Below are positions 10,172 to 20,380 of a DNA stretch of 64,000 bases, one piece after another. The DNA lies in assembly GCF_900104085.1 (NCBI RefSeq), contig NZ_FNLD01000001.1, positions 286,943 to 350,942 of the forward strand, read 5' to 3'. Source of the DNA: Pseudoxanthomonas sp. CF125. Its GTDB lineage: Bacteria; Pseudomonadota; Gammaproteobacteria; Xanthomonadales; Xanthomonadaceae. The notes beneath the pieces are model-generated. The model made no database searches, was not told where the DNA came from, and was given only the letters and a program-made list of their open reading frames with translations. The translations under genes were made by a program, and so were the position numbers. Every line of letters starts with the position of its first letter. Position 1 is the stretch's first letter.

Positions 10172-10594
10172 TCAGAACAATGCGACGATCAAGGCCGCAA
10201 TGTACAGCGCGGTCGCGGCGAAGATGCCGCTATTGGGCGCGCTGAACCAATAACGCCTGCCGACCAGGGTGTATCCGATCAACAGCACCAGCCCGGTTCC
10301 CAGCAGGAAAGGCGATGCGAACAGCATCGCCTGGTGCGCCAGCGCCAGATAGCCGTACAGCAGTCCGTACAGGATCGCGCCCATGCTGTGGCTGGCGTTG
10401 AATCCCACCCAGGCGTTCCACATCGTCGTCCGCCGTGTCAGCACCGGATGACCCTGCTTCATCGCTTCTTCCAGCGCGGGATCGCGCGGATGCAGCTTGC
10501 GTCCGCGGAACGTATACAGCAGATGCATCAGGCCCAGGAACAGCAGGATCGCCGCGCTGATGGCTATCAGCCAGGCGGCGAGGTCGCTGGTCAC
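10172..10594 (-). CDS. Small four-helix membrane protein
   Basis: The 140-residue protein has four predicted membrane helices (about residues 5-27, 62-85, 90-110, 118-138) and a cytosolic loop rich in charged residues. The conserved-looking FNASHSMG in helix 2 resembles the LIC_13387-type family of unknown function; this is a recollection rather than a search result. It lies 30 bases downstream of the diguanylate cyclase on the same strand and may be co-transcribed. No function can be given. Confidence 0.75.
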   Translation of the reverse strand: MTSDLAAWLIAISAAILLFLGLMHLLYTFRGRKLHPRDPALEEAMKQGHPVLTRRTTMWNAWVGFNASHSMGAILYGLLYGYLALAHQAMLFASPFLLGTGLVLLIGYTLVGRRYWFSAPNSGIFAATALYIAALIVALF

Positions 10595-10624
10595 GCAAGG
10601 GTCCGCCGAATCATCGTGCGCGGC

Positions 10625-12439
10625 TCACAGCGTACGCACGCAATCGCGTCCTTCGGCCTTGGCCGCATACAAGGCCTGGTCGGCCACCTGCAACGCTGAT
10701 TCGATGCTGTTCTTGGCGGCGATATCGACCGAATGCACGCCGATGCTGGCCGAAACCGGCACTATCAGATCGCCGCTCACGCAGGGCCGCTGATGCAGGC
10801 TCTGGCGCAACTCCTCGGCAACGACGCTGGCTTGCGCAAGGTCCATGCCGGGCAGGGCGGCGATGAATTCCTCGCCGCCGAAGCGGGCCAGCAGCGCGTT
10901 GTAGGGGGCCAGCGCTTCGGCCATGGTGTTGGAGGTGGAGCGCAAACAGTCGTCGCCCACCAGGTGTCCGTAGGTGTCGTTGATTTTCTTGAAATGGTCC
11001 AGGTCGATCATCAGCAGCGAGATGGGGCGGCGGCTGTTCCTGGCTTCCGACAGCAGGTGCTCGAAAGCTTCTCGGAAATGCGTGCGGTTGTAGAGCTCGG
11101 TAAGGCCGTCGTGGCGGCTGGATTCGCTCAGCCGGTGGTGCGCGTCTTCCAGCTGGCCCAGTGCGCTGCGCAGTTCCGAGGTGCGCATTTCCACCTTGTG
11201 TTCCAACTGGTCGCGCGCTTCGCGCACGATGCGCTCGTTCTCGTTGCGCAAAGCGGCGTAGCGGTAGCCCAAGGCGACCGACAGCAGCAGCATCTCCAGC
11301 GCAGAACCGATCTGCACGCCGTACTCGGTGACGAAGTTCTTGGGCAGCAGATCGAAGGCGATGGCCGAGAACATGCCGGTGCCGAGCAGGAATAAAAACC
11401 ACGCCAGCAGGAAAAGCTTTGCCGGCTTGTAGCCGCGGCGCAGCACCACCACCGTTTCCACCAGGATCCAGCAGATGCTGGGGAATACCGCGGCCGAAGC
11501 CAGCGGAACCACGGTGCGGTAGGGCAGCTGCGTGGCGGCGATGCCCAGCAGGACGAAGAATACGATGATCCCCAGCGCCACCCGGTCGCCGAACCGCCAG
11601 CGCTGTTTGAGTTCCAGGAATATCCGCGCGAACTGCTGCATGCCGATCAACGCCAGGCAGATGGACAGCGGCACCATGTGGTCGGCCAGCCACGCCGACC
11701 GGGGCCACAGGTATTCGAAACCCAGCCCGTTCAAGGTGAACAGCACCAGGCCGAAGGCGGTGATATGGAACAGGTACCAGAAATAACTGGCGTCGCGCAG
11801 GGTCAGCCACAGCACCAGGTTGTAGGTGAACAGCGCCAGCAGGATGCCGTAGTACAGGCCGATGGCGAACTGCGCATCGCGCGACTGTTCGATGAAGGCA
11901 TCGGGCGCGTAAAGCGTCAGCGGCACCTGCATCGAGCTTTCGCTTTGTACGCGCACCAACAGGTCCACCGACTGGCCCGGCGGCAGGTTCAGCCAGAAGT
12001 TCGGTTGCCGGTAGCGGATGTTGCGCTGGTCGAAGGGCAGGTGGTCGCCTCCGGCGCTATGCACCACGCGGCCATCGCCGTATTTCGCGTAGACGTCGAT
12101 GCGGTCGCTCAGCGCGTATTCCTGCACCAGCAACCATTTGTCCTCGGGATTGTCCCGGTTGGCGACTACGGCATGGAACCAGTACGCGCCATCCTGGAAA
12201 CCGAAGGTGGTGCCGTCGCCGCCGGGCAGGGGCTTGAACGCGCCTTGCTGAAGGTGGCCGTTGGCGGCGACCAGATCGTCGCCGCCTTTTTCGTCATGGT
12301 AGAAGCTGGTGTACGGCGCCAGCGACAGCTGGGAGGAATCGGTGGTGATTTCCAGTGCCGTTCGCGCGAACGCGTCCGCGGCTGTCATAGCCATGAGCAC
12401 CAAAAAGACCCGAATCAATCGGCTCCGCCAATACCGCAT
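10625..12439 (-). CDS. Membrane diguanylate cyclase with 7TMR-DISM sensor
   Basis: It makes cyclic di-GMP from two GTP. The N-terminus is a signal peptide (MRYWRSRLIRVFLVLMAMTA), followed by a periplasmic 7TMR-DISMED2-like domain (about residues 30-185), seven membrane helices (about 200-400), a short coiled coil, and a GGDEF domain with active-site motif GGEEF near residue 515. The I-site RxxD is not obvious, so product inhibition is uncertain. The frame is open a further 39 codons upstream, but I chose the ATG at 12439 because it directly begins the signal peptide. The periplasmic domain type usually senses small ligands, often carbohydrates; the ligand is unknown. Confidence 0.92.
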   Translation of the reverse strand: MRYWRSRLIRVFLVLMAMTAADAFARTALEITTDSSQLSLAPYTSFYHDEKGGDDLVAANGHLQQGAFKPLPGGDGTTFGFQDGAYWFHAVVANRDNPEDKWLLVQEYALSDRIDVYAKYGDGRVVHSAGGDHLPFDQRNIRYRQPNFWLNLPPGQSVDLLVRVQSESSMQVPLTLYAPDAFIEQSRDAQFAIGLYYGILLALFTYNLVLWLTLRDASYFWYLFHITAFGLVLFTLNGLGFEYLWPRSAWLADHMVPLSICLALIGMQQFARIFLELKQRWRFGDRVALGIIVFFVLLGIAATQLPYRTVVPLASAAVFPSICWILVETVVVLRRGYKPAKLFLLAWFLFLLGTGMFSAIAFDLLPKNFVTEYGVQIGSALEMLLLSVALGYRYAALRNENERIVREARDQLEHKVEMRTSELRSALGQLEDAHHRLSESSRHDGLTELYNRTHFREAFEHLLSEARNSRRPISLLMIDLDHFKKINDTYGHLVGDDCLRSTSNTMAEALAPYNALLARFGGEEFIAALPGMDLAQASVVAEELRQSLHQRPCVSGDLIVPVSASIGVHSVDIAAKNSIESALQVADQALYAAKAEGRDCVRTL

Positions 12440-12627
12440 CCTGCCCGCTCCCATGCGCGTTTCCGCGTGACTGGCTCCCCATGAGAGCCGCTCCGGAAGT
12501 CTACTCCCGCCGGATCGCGCCACTCGTGGATTCCTTCTCATTTTCCGTTTCATCACTTCAACGCAATAAGCGGGTTGCCGGGGCCAGGGATCGCCCAGCC
12601 TGCAGGATTGACGGGTCCTCCGGCCAT

Positions 12628-12662
12628 GGGTTAATGTAATAGCACATTAATACATTAATACG
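12628..12662 (+). promoter_or_regulatory. Candidate operator/promoter of the his operon
   Basis: An AT-rich island just upstream of the regulator gene holds a perfect inverted repeat TTAATGT-6-ACATTAA (12631-12650), and ACATTAATA is then repeated directly with an 8-base period (12644-12652, 12652-12660). It stands out in GC-rich DNA. It is a plausible binding site for the TrpR-like product of the first gene, giving autoregulation; that link is inference. Confidence 0.55.
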
Positions 12663-12671
12663 AACGCGCCC

Positions 12672-12998
12672 ATGAAACGCCGTCCCGCCGCCAACGAGCA
12701 AGCCGCCTCCGCTTCGCTGCAGGCCCTGTCCCGAGCTCTGGCCGGCCTGGCCAAGGCGGAAGACGTGAGGGCTTTCCTGCAGGATCTGTGCACCCCCGCC
12801 GAACTCGAGGCCATGGCCGATCGCTGGCGCGTGGTGCCTTTGCTGCTCAAAGGCGTGCCTTACCGCGAAATCCACGACCTGACCGAAGTAAGCGTCACCA
12901 CCATCGGGCGGGTCGCCCGCACGCTGGAAGGCGGTACCGGCGGTTACGCCTCCGCCTTGCGACGCCAGCAGTCCCGTTCCTCCGCCGCTTCCCAGTGA
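12672..12998 (+). CDS. TrpR/YerC/YecD-family regulator heading the his operon
   Basis: The 108-residue protein matches the TrpR superfamily: the segment around residues 38-95 ([20 protein letters not shown], then a helix-turn-helix with [17 protein letters not shown]) aligns with the DNA-binding core of E. coli TrpR. It lies 10 bases ahead of hisG on the same strand, an arrangement common in Xanthomonadaceae, and therefore likely controls histidine biosynthesis in response to an amino acid or operon intermediate. Ligand and operator are not established; the inverted repeat just upstream is the best candidate site. Confidence 0.88.
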   Translation: MKRRPAANEQAASASLQALSRALAGLAKAEDVRAFLQDLCTPAELEAMADRWRVVPLLLKGVPYREIHDLTEVSVTTIGRVARTLEGGTGGYASALRRQQSRSSAASQ

Positions 12999-13008
12999 GT
13001 CGCCCTAT

Positions 13009-13923
13009 ATGAGTTCCATAGCCGCCAGCGCGACGCGCGATCGCCTGCGCATCGCCATCCAAAAGAGCGGACGTCTGGCCGAGCCGGCGCGCGCGCTGCT
13101 GTCGGCCTGCGGCCTGAGTTGGCGCGAAAGTCGCGACAAGCTGTTCTGCTATGGCGAATCGCTGCCGGTGGATCTGCTGCTGGTGCGCGACGACGACATT
13201 CCGGGCCTGATCGCCGACGGGGTCTGCGATTTCGGCGTGGTGGGGCGCAACGAACTGAACGAGCAGGCCGCGGCCCGTGCGCGCTTCGGCCTGGCCGACG
13301 CCTACAGGGAAATGCACGCGCTGGGTTTCGGCGGCTGCCGCCTGATGCTCGCCATTCCCGACACCTGGGACTGGCAAGGTCCCGCGCAGTTGGAGGGCAT
13401 GCGCATCGCCACCAGTTATCCGGCGATTCTGGGCGATTGGCTGGAGAAGCAGGGCGTGCGCGCCAGTGTGGTCGAGCTGTCCGGTTCGGTGGAGATCGCA
13501 CCAAAGCTGGGTACGGCCGACTTGATCTGCGATCTGGTTTCCAGCGGCGCCACCTTGCTGGCCAACCAGCTCAAGCCGGTCGAGACCTTGCTGGAAAGCG
13601 AGGCGGTGCTGGCGGGGCCGGCGCGCGAGCTGGAAGACCAGCGCGCCGATCTGGCCGCGATGCTGCTGCGCCGGATGGAAGGCGTGCTCAAGCTCAAGGA
13701 CAGCAAGTTGCTGATGTTCCGTGCCGAACGCGCCACCGTGCCCGCACTGCTGCGTCTGCTGCCCGATGCCGACCCGCCTACTTATCTGCAGGCCGACGCC
13801 GGTGGGCCGCTCTCCCTGCAGACCATGTGCCATGGGCTGGTGACGTGGCAGCGGTTGGAGGAGCTGGAGCGCGCGGGCGCGCAGGGTCTGATGGTGCTCG
13901 CCGTGGAGAGATCGCTGGCATGA
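13009..13923 (+). CDS. hisG: ATP phosphoribosyltransferase
   Basis: HisG condenses ATP with PRPP, the committed and feedback-inhibited step of histidine synthesis. At 304 residues it is the long form, with the C-terminal ACT-like regulatory domain (about residues 225-300) that binds histidine, so no HisZ is needed. Recognisable motifs are the N-terminal [11 protein letters not shown] and the PRPP-loop region ([20 protein letters not shown]) near residue 160-175. It overlaps hisD by 4 bases (ATGA). Confidence 0.96.
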   Translation: MSSIAASATRDRLRIAIQKSGRLAEPARALLSACGLSWRESRDKLFCYGESLPVDLLLVRDDDIPGLIADGVCDFGVVGRNELNEQAAARARFGLADAYREMHALGFGGCRLMLAIPDTWDWQGPAQLEGMRIATSYPAILGDWLEKQGVRASVVELSGSVEIAPKLGTADLICDLVSSGATLLANQLKPVETLLESEAVLAGPARELEDQRADLAAMLLRRMEGVLKLKDSKLLMFRAERATVPALLRLLPDADPPTYLQADAGGPLSLQTMCHGLVTWQRLEELERAGAQGLMVLAVERSLA

Positions 13924-15248
13924 GCGCGCCTACTATCAACGCGTCGGTGGTGAACAGGCTCGAGTGGCCTTCGCTGGACCCGCAATCGCGCCGTGCCGCG
14001 CTGTTGCGGCCGGTACAGCAGGTATCAGCGGCTACGCGCGATGCGGTCGCTGGATTGCTGTCGGACGTGCGCGAACGCGGCGATGCGGCGCTGCGGGAAA
14101 TAACCGCGCGATTCGACAAGGTCGCGCTGGAAAGTTTCGAGGTGGACGAAGAAGAGTTCGCAGCCGCCGAAGCCGCAGTGCCCGCGCAACTGAAGTCCGC
14201 GATGCGGGAAGCCGCCGAGCGCATCGAAGCCTTCCACCGCGCAGGCATGGCCCAGCCGTATGCGGTCGAAACCGCGCCGGGCGTGGTCTGCGAGCGCATC
14301 GTGCGGCCGGTACGGCGCGTAGGTCTTTACGTGCCCGCGGGAAGCGCGCCGCTGCCTTCCACCGCGCTCATGCTCGGAGTTCCTGCGCGGTTGGCTGGCT
14401 GTGGCGAAGTAGTGCTGTGCACCCCCCCACGCGCCGATGGCAGCGCCGATCCGGCCGTGCTGGTCGCGGCGCGGCTGACCGGCGTGTCGTGCGTACTCAA
14501 GCTCGGTGGCGCCCAGGCGATCGCGGCGATGGCGTTCGGCACCGGAACGATCGGCAAGTGCGACAAGATATTCGGCCCCGGCAACAGCTACGTGACCGAA
14601 GCCAAGCAGCAGGTCGCCCGCAGCGGCGCGGTGGCCATCGACATGCCAGCCGGGCCGTCGGAGGTGCTGGTGATCGCCGACGCGGGCGCCAATCCGGCCT
14701 TCGTGGCGGCGGACTTGCTGTCGCAGGCCGAGCACGGCCCGGATTCGCAGGTATTGCTGCTGTCCGACGATGCCCGGCTGCTGTCGGCCGTCGAACTGGA
14801 ATTGGAATCGCAGCTCGCCATGCTGCCGCGTGCGGCGATCGCGCGCGATGCGTTGGCGGCCTCGCGCTTGATCAAGGTGGAATCGCTGGAACAGGCTTTC
14901 GCCATCAGCAACGAATACGCTCCGGAACACCTGATCCTCGCATTGCGCGAACCACGGGCATGGCTGGAAAAAGTGGAAGCCGCCGGTTCGGTTTTCCTGG
15001 GCGACTTCACTCCGGAGGCGTTGGGCGACTACTGCAGCGGCACCAACCACGTGCTGCCCACCAGCGGCGCGGCCGCCGCCTACAGCGGGGTCAGCGTCTC
15101 CAGCTTCCAGAATTTCGTCAGCGTGCAGTCGGCCAGCCGCGTGGGCATCGCCGGCATCGGCGCTTGCGCGGTGACCCTGGCCAGGGCCGAAGGCCTGGAT
15201 GCGCACGCCAATGCCGTAGTGCTGCGGATGCGGGAGGCGGCGGCATGA
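13920..15248 (+). CDS. hisD: Histidinol dehydrogenase
   Basis: HisD performs the last two oxidations, L-histidinol to histidine, with NAD+ and a zinc ion. The 442-residue protein carries the family blocks [53 protein letters not shown], the zinc-ligand-containing [12 protein letters not shown], and the late [10 protein letters not shown]. The start is the ATG in the ATGA overlap with hisG. It overlaps hisC by 4 bases in the same way. Confidence 0.96.
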   Translation: MSAPTINASVVNRLEWPSLDPQSRRAALLRPVQQVSAATRDAVAGLLSDVRERGDAALREITARFDKVALESFEVDEEEFAAAEAAVPAQLKSAMREAAERIEAFHRAGMAQPYAVETAPGVVCERIVRPVRRVGLYVPAGSAPLPSTALMLGVPARLAGCGEVVLCTPPRADGSADPAVLVAARLTGVSCVLKLGGAQAIAAMAFGTGTIGKCDKIFGPGNSYVTEAKQQVARSGAVAIDMPAGPSEVLVIADAGANPAFVAADLLSQAEHGPDSQVLLLSDDARLLSAVELELESQLAMLPRAAIARDALAASRLIKVESLEQAFAISNEYAPEHLILALREPRAWLEKVEAAGSVFLGDFTPEALGDYCSGTNHVLPTSGAAAAYSGVSVSSFQNFVSVQSASRVGIAGIGACAVTLARAEGLDAHANAVVLRMREAAA

Positions 15249-16327
15249 GCGGACTGTTGGAGCTGGTGCGCGAGGACCTTCGCGATTTCGCGGGCTACAA
15301 ATCCGCACGCAGCGAGTCGCTGCAAGGCGATGTCTGGTTGAACGCGAATGAGTCGGCCTGGGCCAATCCCGCCGATGCGAAGGCCACCAGCAGGCGCTAT
15401 CCCGATCCACAGCCGGCCGCGTTGCGCAGCGCTCTGGCCGGCCTGTACGCCTGCGAGGAATCGCAGTTGCTGATCGGGCGGGGCAGCGACGAGGCCATCG
15501 ATCTGCTGGTGCGCGCACTGTGCAATCCGGGCCGCGACGCAGTGATCGTCACCCCGCCGGTATTCGGCATGTATGCGGTCTGCGCGCGTTTGCAGAATGC
15601 ACCCGTCATCGAGGTTCCCTTGCGCGACGGGGCCGATGGCTTCGTGGCCGATCTCGACGCCATCGCGGTGATGGCAGTGGAGAGCAACGCAAAACTGGTG
15701 TTCCTATGCTCGCCTTCCAACCCGGCGGGTTCCGCTATTCCCCTGGCGGAGATCGAACGGCTGGCCAAGCGCATCGAGGGAAACGCGCTGTTGGTCGTGG
15801 ACGAGGCTTACGGCGAGTTCTCCGACCTTCCCTCGGCAGCCACTTTGCAAGCGCGCCAGCAGAACATCGCGGTGCTGCGGACGCTCTCCAAGGCGCATGC
15901 GCTGGCGGCAGTGCGCATCGGCGTGGTGATCGCCGATGCGGCACTGATCGAGGTGCTGCGCCGTTGCCAGACGCCGTATCCGATTCCCACGCCGTGTGCG
16001 GAGCTGGCGCTTGCCGGGCTGTCGCCAGCAGCGCTCGCCGAAACGGAAAAGCGCGTTGCGTTGATCCGTTCGGAACGTGCCCGCCTGCAAGCGGCACTTG
16101 CCGGCCTGCCGGAAGTGAGGCGTGTCTATCCTTCGCAAGGCAACTACGTGCTGGCGCGTTTCCGCGATGCCGAATCCGCTTTCCGTTCGCTGCTGGCGGC
16201 TGGCGTCGTGGTGCGCGACCAGCGCGCCGCCCCGCAATTGGGCGACGCGTTGCGCATCACGGTTGGATCGCCGGAACAGAACGACAGGGTGATTTTGGCA
16301 TTGCGAAAGATCGAGATTGCGGCATGA
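15245..16327 (+). CDS. hisC: Histidinol-phosphate aminotransferase
   Basis: HisC is a PLP enzyme converting imidazole acetol phosphate to histidinol phosphate with glutamate. Fold type I features are visible in its 360 residues: LNANESAW near the N-terminus, [27 protein letters not shown], and the PLP lysine in TLSKAHALA (near residue 218). It begins in an ATGA overlap with hisD. A long palindromic repeat element separates its stop from hisB, the only real gap inside the his operon. Confidence 0.96.
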   Translation: MSGLLELVREDLRDFAGYKSARSESLQGDVWLNANESAWANPADAKATSRRYPDPQPAALRSALAGLYACEESQLLIGRGSDEAIDLLVRALCNPGRDAVIVTPPVFGMYAVCARLQNAPVIEVPLRDGADGFVADLDAIAVMAVESNAKLVFLCSPSNPAGSAIPLAEIERLAKRIEGNALLVVDEAYGEFSDLPSAATLQARQQNIAVLRTLSKAHALAAVRIGVVIADAALIEVLRRCQTPYPIPTPCAELALAGLSPAALAETEKRVALIRSERARLQAALAGLPEVRRVYPSQGNYVLARFRDAESAFRSLLAAGVVVRDQRAAPQLGDALRITVGSPEQNDRVILALRKIEIAA

Positions 16328-16351
16328 ATACATCTTCGTTTACAAGAAAAA

Positions 16352-16470
16352 GCAAAAGCAAATCCCCCTCAATCCCCCTTTTTCAAAGGGGGAGGTCCTT
16401 GCGTCCCTTTGCAATGAGTGGCTTGTTCTCCCCCTTTGAAAAAGGGGGGCAGGGGGGATTTGCTCTTTGC
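16352..16470. repeat. Interspersed palindromic repeat, family A copy 1, inside the his operon
   Basis: Two C-rich/G-rich inverted arms, each containing AAATCCCCC and a CCCCCTTTTTCAAAGGGGG-type hairpin, face each other around about 25 bases of spacer. Related copies lie at 29476-29580, 31085-31195 and 57553-57682. Here the element fills the hisC-hisB gap and could attenuate transcription or stabilise the upstream mRNA. Confidence 0.85.
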
Positions 16471-16487
16471 GGTAACGGTGAGGCCCC

Positions 16488-17561
16488 ATGACCCCCATCC
16501 TCTTCATCGACCGCGACGGGACCCTGATCGAAGAGCCTTCCGACTTCCAGATCGACGCCTACGAAAAAATCCGTTTCGTGAAGGACGTGGTGCCTGCGCT
16601 ACTGAAGCTGCGCGATGCCGGCTACCAGTTCGTAATTGTCACCAACCAGGATGGCCTGGGAACCGAGGCGTATCCGCAAGCGTCATTCGACGGCCCCAAC
16701 GATCTGATGCTGCAGATATTCGAGAGCCAGGGCATCGTGTTCCGCGAAGTGCTGATCGACTGCAGCTGGCCCCAGGACAATGCGCCGACCCGCAAGCCCG
16801 GCATCGGGCTGGTGTTGCCCTACTTGCAGGACCGCAGCATCGACTGGGCGCGTTCGGCTATGGTCGGCGACCGCGCCACCGACATCGCGTTCGCCGAGAA
16901 CCTGCGCATCCGCGGCTTTCGGTTGCGGACCGCGCAGTTCGGCGGCGAGTGGGATTGGCCCGGCATCGCCCACGAACTGGCGGACGCACCGCGTCGCGCC
17001 TCCGTGCAGCGCGATACCAAGGAAACGAAGATTCGGGTGGAAGTGGATCTGGATCGCGTCGCCGAACCGGCAATTGCGACAGGTCTGCCGTTCTTCGACC
17101 ACATGCTCGAACAGATCGGCAAGCATGGCGGCTTCGCGTTGAAAGTGAAGACCGAAGGCGACCTGCACATCGACGAACACCACACGGTGGAAGACACCGG
17201 CCTGGCGCTGGGCCAGGCTTTGAAGGAAGCCCTGGGCGACAAGCGCGGCATCGGCCGCTACGGTTTCACCCTGCCGATGGACGAGACCCTTGCCAGCGCC
17301 GCGCTGGATTTCAGCGGCCGGCCGTACTTCGTGTTCTCCGGCGAGTTCAAACGCGAGCGCGTCGGCGATCTGCCCACCGAGCTGGTGCCGCATTTCTTCC
17401 GCTCCGTCTGCGACGCCTCCGGCCTGAATCTCAATTTGCAGGTAAACGGAGAGAACGATCACCACAAGGTCGAAGCCTGCTTCAAGTCCTTCGCCCGCGC
17501 GCTGCGTCAGGCGATCCGGCGCGAAGGCGTCGAATTGCCCAGCACCAAGGGCGCGCTCTGA
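16488..17561 (+). CDS. hisB: Bifunctional histidinol-phosphatase / imidazoleglycerol-phosphate dehydratase
   Basis: The 357-residue fusion has an N-terminal HAD phosphatase (DRDGTL nucleophile motif near residues 8-13, residues 1-165) and a C-terminal IGP dehydratase (residues 168-357) with the metal-binding signatures [24 protein letters not shown] and the late [11 protein letters not shown]. It catalyses the sixth and eighth steps of histidine synthesis. Its stop overlaps the hisH start by one base (TGATG). Confidence 0.96.
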   Translation: MTPILFIDRDGTLIEEPSDFQIDAYEKIRFVKDVVPALLKLRDAGYQFVIVTNQDGLGTEAYPQASFDGPNDLMLQIFESQGIVFREVLIDCSWPQDNAPTRKPGIGLVLPYLQDRSIDWARSAMVGDRATDIAFAENLRIRGFRLRTAQFGGEWDWPGIAHELADAPRRASVQRDTKETKIRVEVDLDRVAEPAIATGLPFFDHMLEQIGKHGGFALKVKTEGDLHIDEHHTVEDTGLALGQALKEALGDKRGIGRYGFTLPMDETLASAALDFSGRPYFVFSGEFKRERVGDLPTELVPHFFRSVCDASGLNLNLQVNGENDHHKVEACFKSFARALRQAIRREGVELPSTKGAL

Positions 17562-18160
17562 TGCGGGTGGCGCTGGTCGATGCCGGTGGGGCGAATATCG
17601 GTTCGGTGCTGTTCGCCCTGCAGCGCCTTGGCGTGGAAGCGACGCTGACCGGCGATGCCCAGCTTATCCGTGAGGCGGATCGCGTGATCCTGCCCGGCGT
17701 CAGCACCGCGGCGATGGTGATGGGCCGGCTGCGCGAACTCGACCTGGTGGAAACCTTGCGTACGCTGGAGCGGCCGCTGCTGGGCGTTTGCGTGGGCATG
17801 CAGTTGCTGTACGAACGCTCGGAAGAAGGCGATGTGGAATGCCTGGGGCTGATTCCCGGTAAGGTCATGAAGCTGCCGGCAAGCAGCGCGATCCGCGTCC
17901 CGCACATGGGCTGGAACACCCTGCAGCCGCTGCGCGCCAGCGCGTTGAGCGAGGGAATCGAAGCGGGCGACCGCGCCTATTTCGTGCACAGCTATGCGGC
18001 GCCGGTGACTGCGGACTGCGTGCTTTCCAGCGACCACGGCCTCGCTTTCGCCGCGGTGGTGCAGCGTGGCCGCGTCGCCGGCGCACAGTTTCACCCGGAG
18101 CGGTCGGCCAAGGTCGGTGCGCGGCTGCTGCGGAATTTCCTTGAGCGGGGGGTGGCATGA
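17561..18160 (+). CDS. hisH: Imidazole glycerol phosphate synthase, glutaminase subunit
   Basis: HisH hydrolyses glutamine and passes ammonia to HisF. The 199-residue class I amidotransferase shows the catalytic Cys in [12 protein letters not shown] (near residue 76) and the His/Glu pair in GAQFHPERS near the C-terminus; the oxyanion-side stretch [12 protein letters not shown] is also present. The start follows from the one-base overlap with hisB; it overlaps hisA by 4 bases. Confidence 0.96.
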   Translation: MRVALVDAGGANIGSVLFALQRLGVEATLTGDAQLIREADRVILPGVSTAAMVMGRLRELDLVETLRTLERPLLGVCVGMQLLYERSEEGDVECLGLIPGKVMKLPASSAIRVPHMGWNTLQPLRASALSEGIEAGDRAYFVHSYAAPVTADCVLSSDHGLAFAAVVQRGRVAGAQFHPERSAKVGARLLRNFLERGVA

Positions 18161-18894
18161 ACGGATTCACTGTCTACCCGGCCATCGATGTGCGCGAAGG
18201 CCGCGTGGTGCGGTTGCAGCAGGGCGACTACGCGCGGGAAACCACTTACGGACACGACCCGCTGCATACGGCGGTCCGCTATGCCGCGCAAGGTGCGCAG
18301 TGGTTGCACCTGGTCGACTTGGATGCCGCCAAGGCCGGAGGCTACACGCTTTCGCCGCTTCTGCGGGAGATCTGCGCTTTCACGGGTTTGAAGGTGCAAA
18401 CCGGTGGCGGCGTGCGTTCGCGCGACGACGTGTTCCGCATACTAGCGGCGGGCGCGTCGCGCGTGGTGGTGGGGTCGCTGGCGGTGCAGCAGCCGGAGCA
18501 GGTGCTGGAATGGGTCGCCGAATTCGGCGTCGAGCGGATCACCGTGGCGCTCGACGCGCGCCAAGACGAACAAAGCGTGTGGCGGCTGCCGGTCCATGGC
18601 TGGACCGAAACCGCGGCCTCCACTCTGGATCAGCTTGCGGTGCGCTTCGCCAACGGCGGCCTCAAGCACCTGTTGAGCACGGACATCGCCCGCGACGGCA
18701 TGTTGTCCGGACCCAACGCAGTGCTTTATGCGCATCTTCAGGCAATCGCGCCTTCGCTGCGGGTGCAAGCCTCAGGAGGCGTTCGCGAAGTCGCCGACGT
18801 CGCGGCGGCGAAGAACCAGGGTTGCGCGGGCATCGTGCTGGGGCGCTCCTTGCTGGAAGGCAAGCTCGATCTGGCCGAGGCGCTGGCATGCTGA
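18157..18894 (+). CDS. hisA: ProFAR isomerase (phosphoribosylformimino-AICAR-P isomerase)
   Basis: HisA performs an Amadori rearrangement of ProFAR to PRFAR. The 245-residue TIM barrel starts [19 protein letters not shown], with catalytic Asp in AIDV and the second acid in the [12 protein letters not shown] segment (about residue 169-180); phosphate-binding glycines are in TGGGVRS and [10 protein letters not shown]. Overlaps hisH by 4 bases and hisF by 7, so all these cistrons are translationally coupled. Confidence 0.96.
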   Translation: MNGFTVYPAIDVREGRVVRLQQGDYARETTYGHDPLHTAVRYAAQGAQWLHLVDLDAAKAGGYTLSPLLREICAFTGLKVQTGGGVRSRDDVFRILAAGASRVVVGSLAVQQPEQVLEWVAEFGVERITVALDARQDEQSVWRLPVHGWTETAASTLDQLAVRFANGGLKHLLSTDIARDGMLSGPNAVLYAHLQAIAPSLRVQASGGVREVADVAAAKNQGCAGIVLGRSLLEGKLDLAEALAC

Positions 18895-19664
18895 GCCGTC
18901 GGATCATCCCCTGCCTGGACGTGCGCGACGGCCGCGTGGTCAAAGGCGTGCGCTTCCGCGATCACGTAGACATGGGCGACATCGCTGAACTGGCGCTGCG
19001 CTACCGCGACGAAGGCGCGGACGAACTGGTGTTCTACGACATAGGCGCCAGTCCGGAAGGACGTTCGGTGGACCGGACCTGGGTCAATCGCGTTTCCGCA
19101 TTGCTGGATATTCCGTTCTGCGTCGCGGGCGGCATCCGCGATGTGGAGACCGCGCGTGCCGTGCTTTATGCGGGTGCGGACAAGATATCGATCAACAGTC
19201 CCGCGCTCGAGCGGCCTGCTTTGATTTCGGAACTGGCCGACGCATTCGGCGTGCAATGCATCGTGGTCGGTATCGATTCGGTCCGCGAAGCCGACGGCCA
19301 ATGGCGGGTGCGCAGCAACACGGGCGATCCATCGAAGACGCAAGCGCTATCGATACGCACCCTGGACTGGGTGGTCGAGGCGCAACGCCTGGGCGCTGGC
19401 GAGATCGTGCTGAACTGCATGGATAGCGATGGCGTGCGACGGGGCTACGATGTCGAGCAGCTCAAAGCGGCGCGGGCGCTGTGCGCGGTGCCGCTGGTGG
19501 CGTCCGGAGGCGCAGGCGAACCGGAGCACTTCGCACAGGTTTTCCAGCAGGCCGATGCCGATGGCGCGCTGGCGGCCAGTGTTTTCCACAGCGGCCAGAT
19601 CGCAATCCCGGAACTCAAGCGCTATTTGCGTTCGCAGAAAATAGAGGTGCGCGATGTCGGATGA
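18888..19664 (+). CDS. hisF: Imidazole glycerol phosphate synthase, cyclase subunit
   Basis: HisF uses HisH-derived ammonia to split PRFAR into IGP and AICAR. The 258-residue barrel has the signature [20 protein letters not shown] with catalytic Asp near residue 11, VAGGIRD, INSPAL, and the second Asp in [14 protein letters not shown]. The start ATG lies inside the end of hisA; the gene also overlaps hisIE by 11 bases. Confidence 0.96.
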   Translation: MLSRRIIPCLDVRDGRVVKGVRFRDHVDMGDIAELALRYRDEGADELVFYDIGASPEGRSVDRTWVNRVSALLDIPFCVAGGIRDVETARAVLYAGADKISINSPALERPALISELADAFGVQCIVVGIDSVREADGQWRVRSNTGDPSKTQALSIRTLDWVVEAQRLGAGEIVLNCMDSDGVRRGYDVEQLKAARALCAVPLVASGGAGEPEHFAQVFQQADADGALAASVFHSGQIAIPELKRYLRSQKIEVRDVG

Positions 19665-20259
19665 ATTGCAATCGCTGGACTGGGCCAAGGGCGATGGCCT
19701 GCTGCCCGCGATCGTGCAGGATGCCAGCAACCTGCGCGTGCTGATGCTGGGCTACATGAATGCGGAGGCGCTGGCGGCCACGCGAGCCAGCGGCCACGTC
19801 ACCTTCTACAGCCGCAGCAAGCAGCGCTTGTGGAGAAAGGGCGAAACCTCCGGGAACGTGCTGGAACTGGTATCCCTCCAGGCCGACTGCGATAACGACA
19901 CTCTGCTGGTCCTGGCACATCCGCATGGGCCTACCTGCCACCTGCAGCGCGACAGCTGTTTCTCCGACGCCCCGGCTTCGTTCCTTGCCGACCTGGATGC
20001 TCTGGTCGCGCAACGCGAGCGCGAACGTCCTTCTGGAAGTTATACGACTGGTTTGTTCGAGGAAGGCATACGCCGGATCGCGCAGAAGGTGGGGGAAGAA
20101 GGTGTGGAGACCGCGTTGGCTGCGGTTATCCAGGACGACGCGAGTTTGCTCGGCGAATCAGCGGATCTGGTATTCCATTTGCTGGTGTTGCTGCGAGCCA
20201 GAGGGCTGTCGTTGCAGGATGTGTCGTCGTTGTTACAGGAACGGCACAACGTGATGTAG
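19654..20259 (+). CDS. hisI: Fused phosphoribosyl-AMP cyclohydrolase / phosphoribosyl-ATP pyrophosphatase
   Basis: This HisIE fusion of 201 residues performs steps two and three of histidine synthesis. The HisI half (residues 1-115) contains LGYMNAEAL, the [17 protein letters not shown] motif and metal-ligand-rich DCDNDTLL plus PTCH; the HisE half (from about 118) is a MazG-like helical domain with [13 protein letters not shown] and [11 protein letters not shown]. It is the last gene of the his operon; its TAG stop is supplied by the first bases of a REP palindrome. Confidence 0.96.
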   Translation: MSDELQSLDWAKGDGLLPAIVQDASNLRVLMLGYMNAEALAATRASGHVTFYSRSKQRLWRKGETSGNVLELVSLQADCDNDTLLVLAHPHGPTCHLQRDSCFSDAPASFLADLDALVAQRERERPSGSYTTGLFEEGIRRIAQKVGEEGVETALAAVIQDDASLLGESADLVFHLLVLLRARGLSLQDVSSLLQERHNVM

Positions 20260-20322
20260 GTCGGCCCTACGTGGCCGACGACGGGAGACGCGATGCGCGT
20301 CGGGGACGTAGCCCCGACCTAC
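20256..20322. repeat. REP pair, family B copy 1 (RAYT-type)
   Basis: GTAGGTCGG...CCGAC and CGGGGACGTAGCCCCGACCTAC arms form two facing palindromes. The consensus matches the two copies around the RAYT gene at 45713-45787 and 46367-46441. The element begins in the hisIE stop codon and probably ends the his transcript. Confidence 0.85.
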
Positions 20323-20380
20323 GACACGATCTACGACGCGGGTCCGGCCTACAATCGGTCATCCCCACCGGAACATAGCC

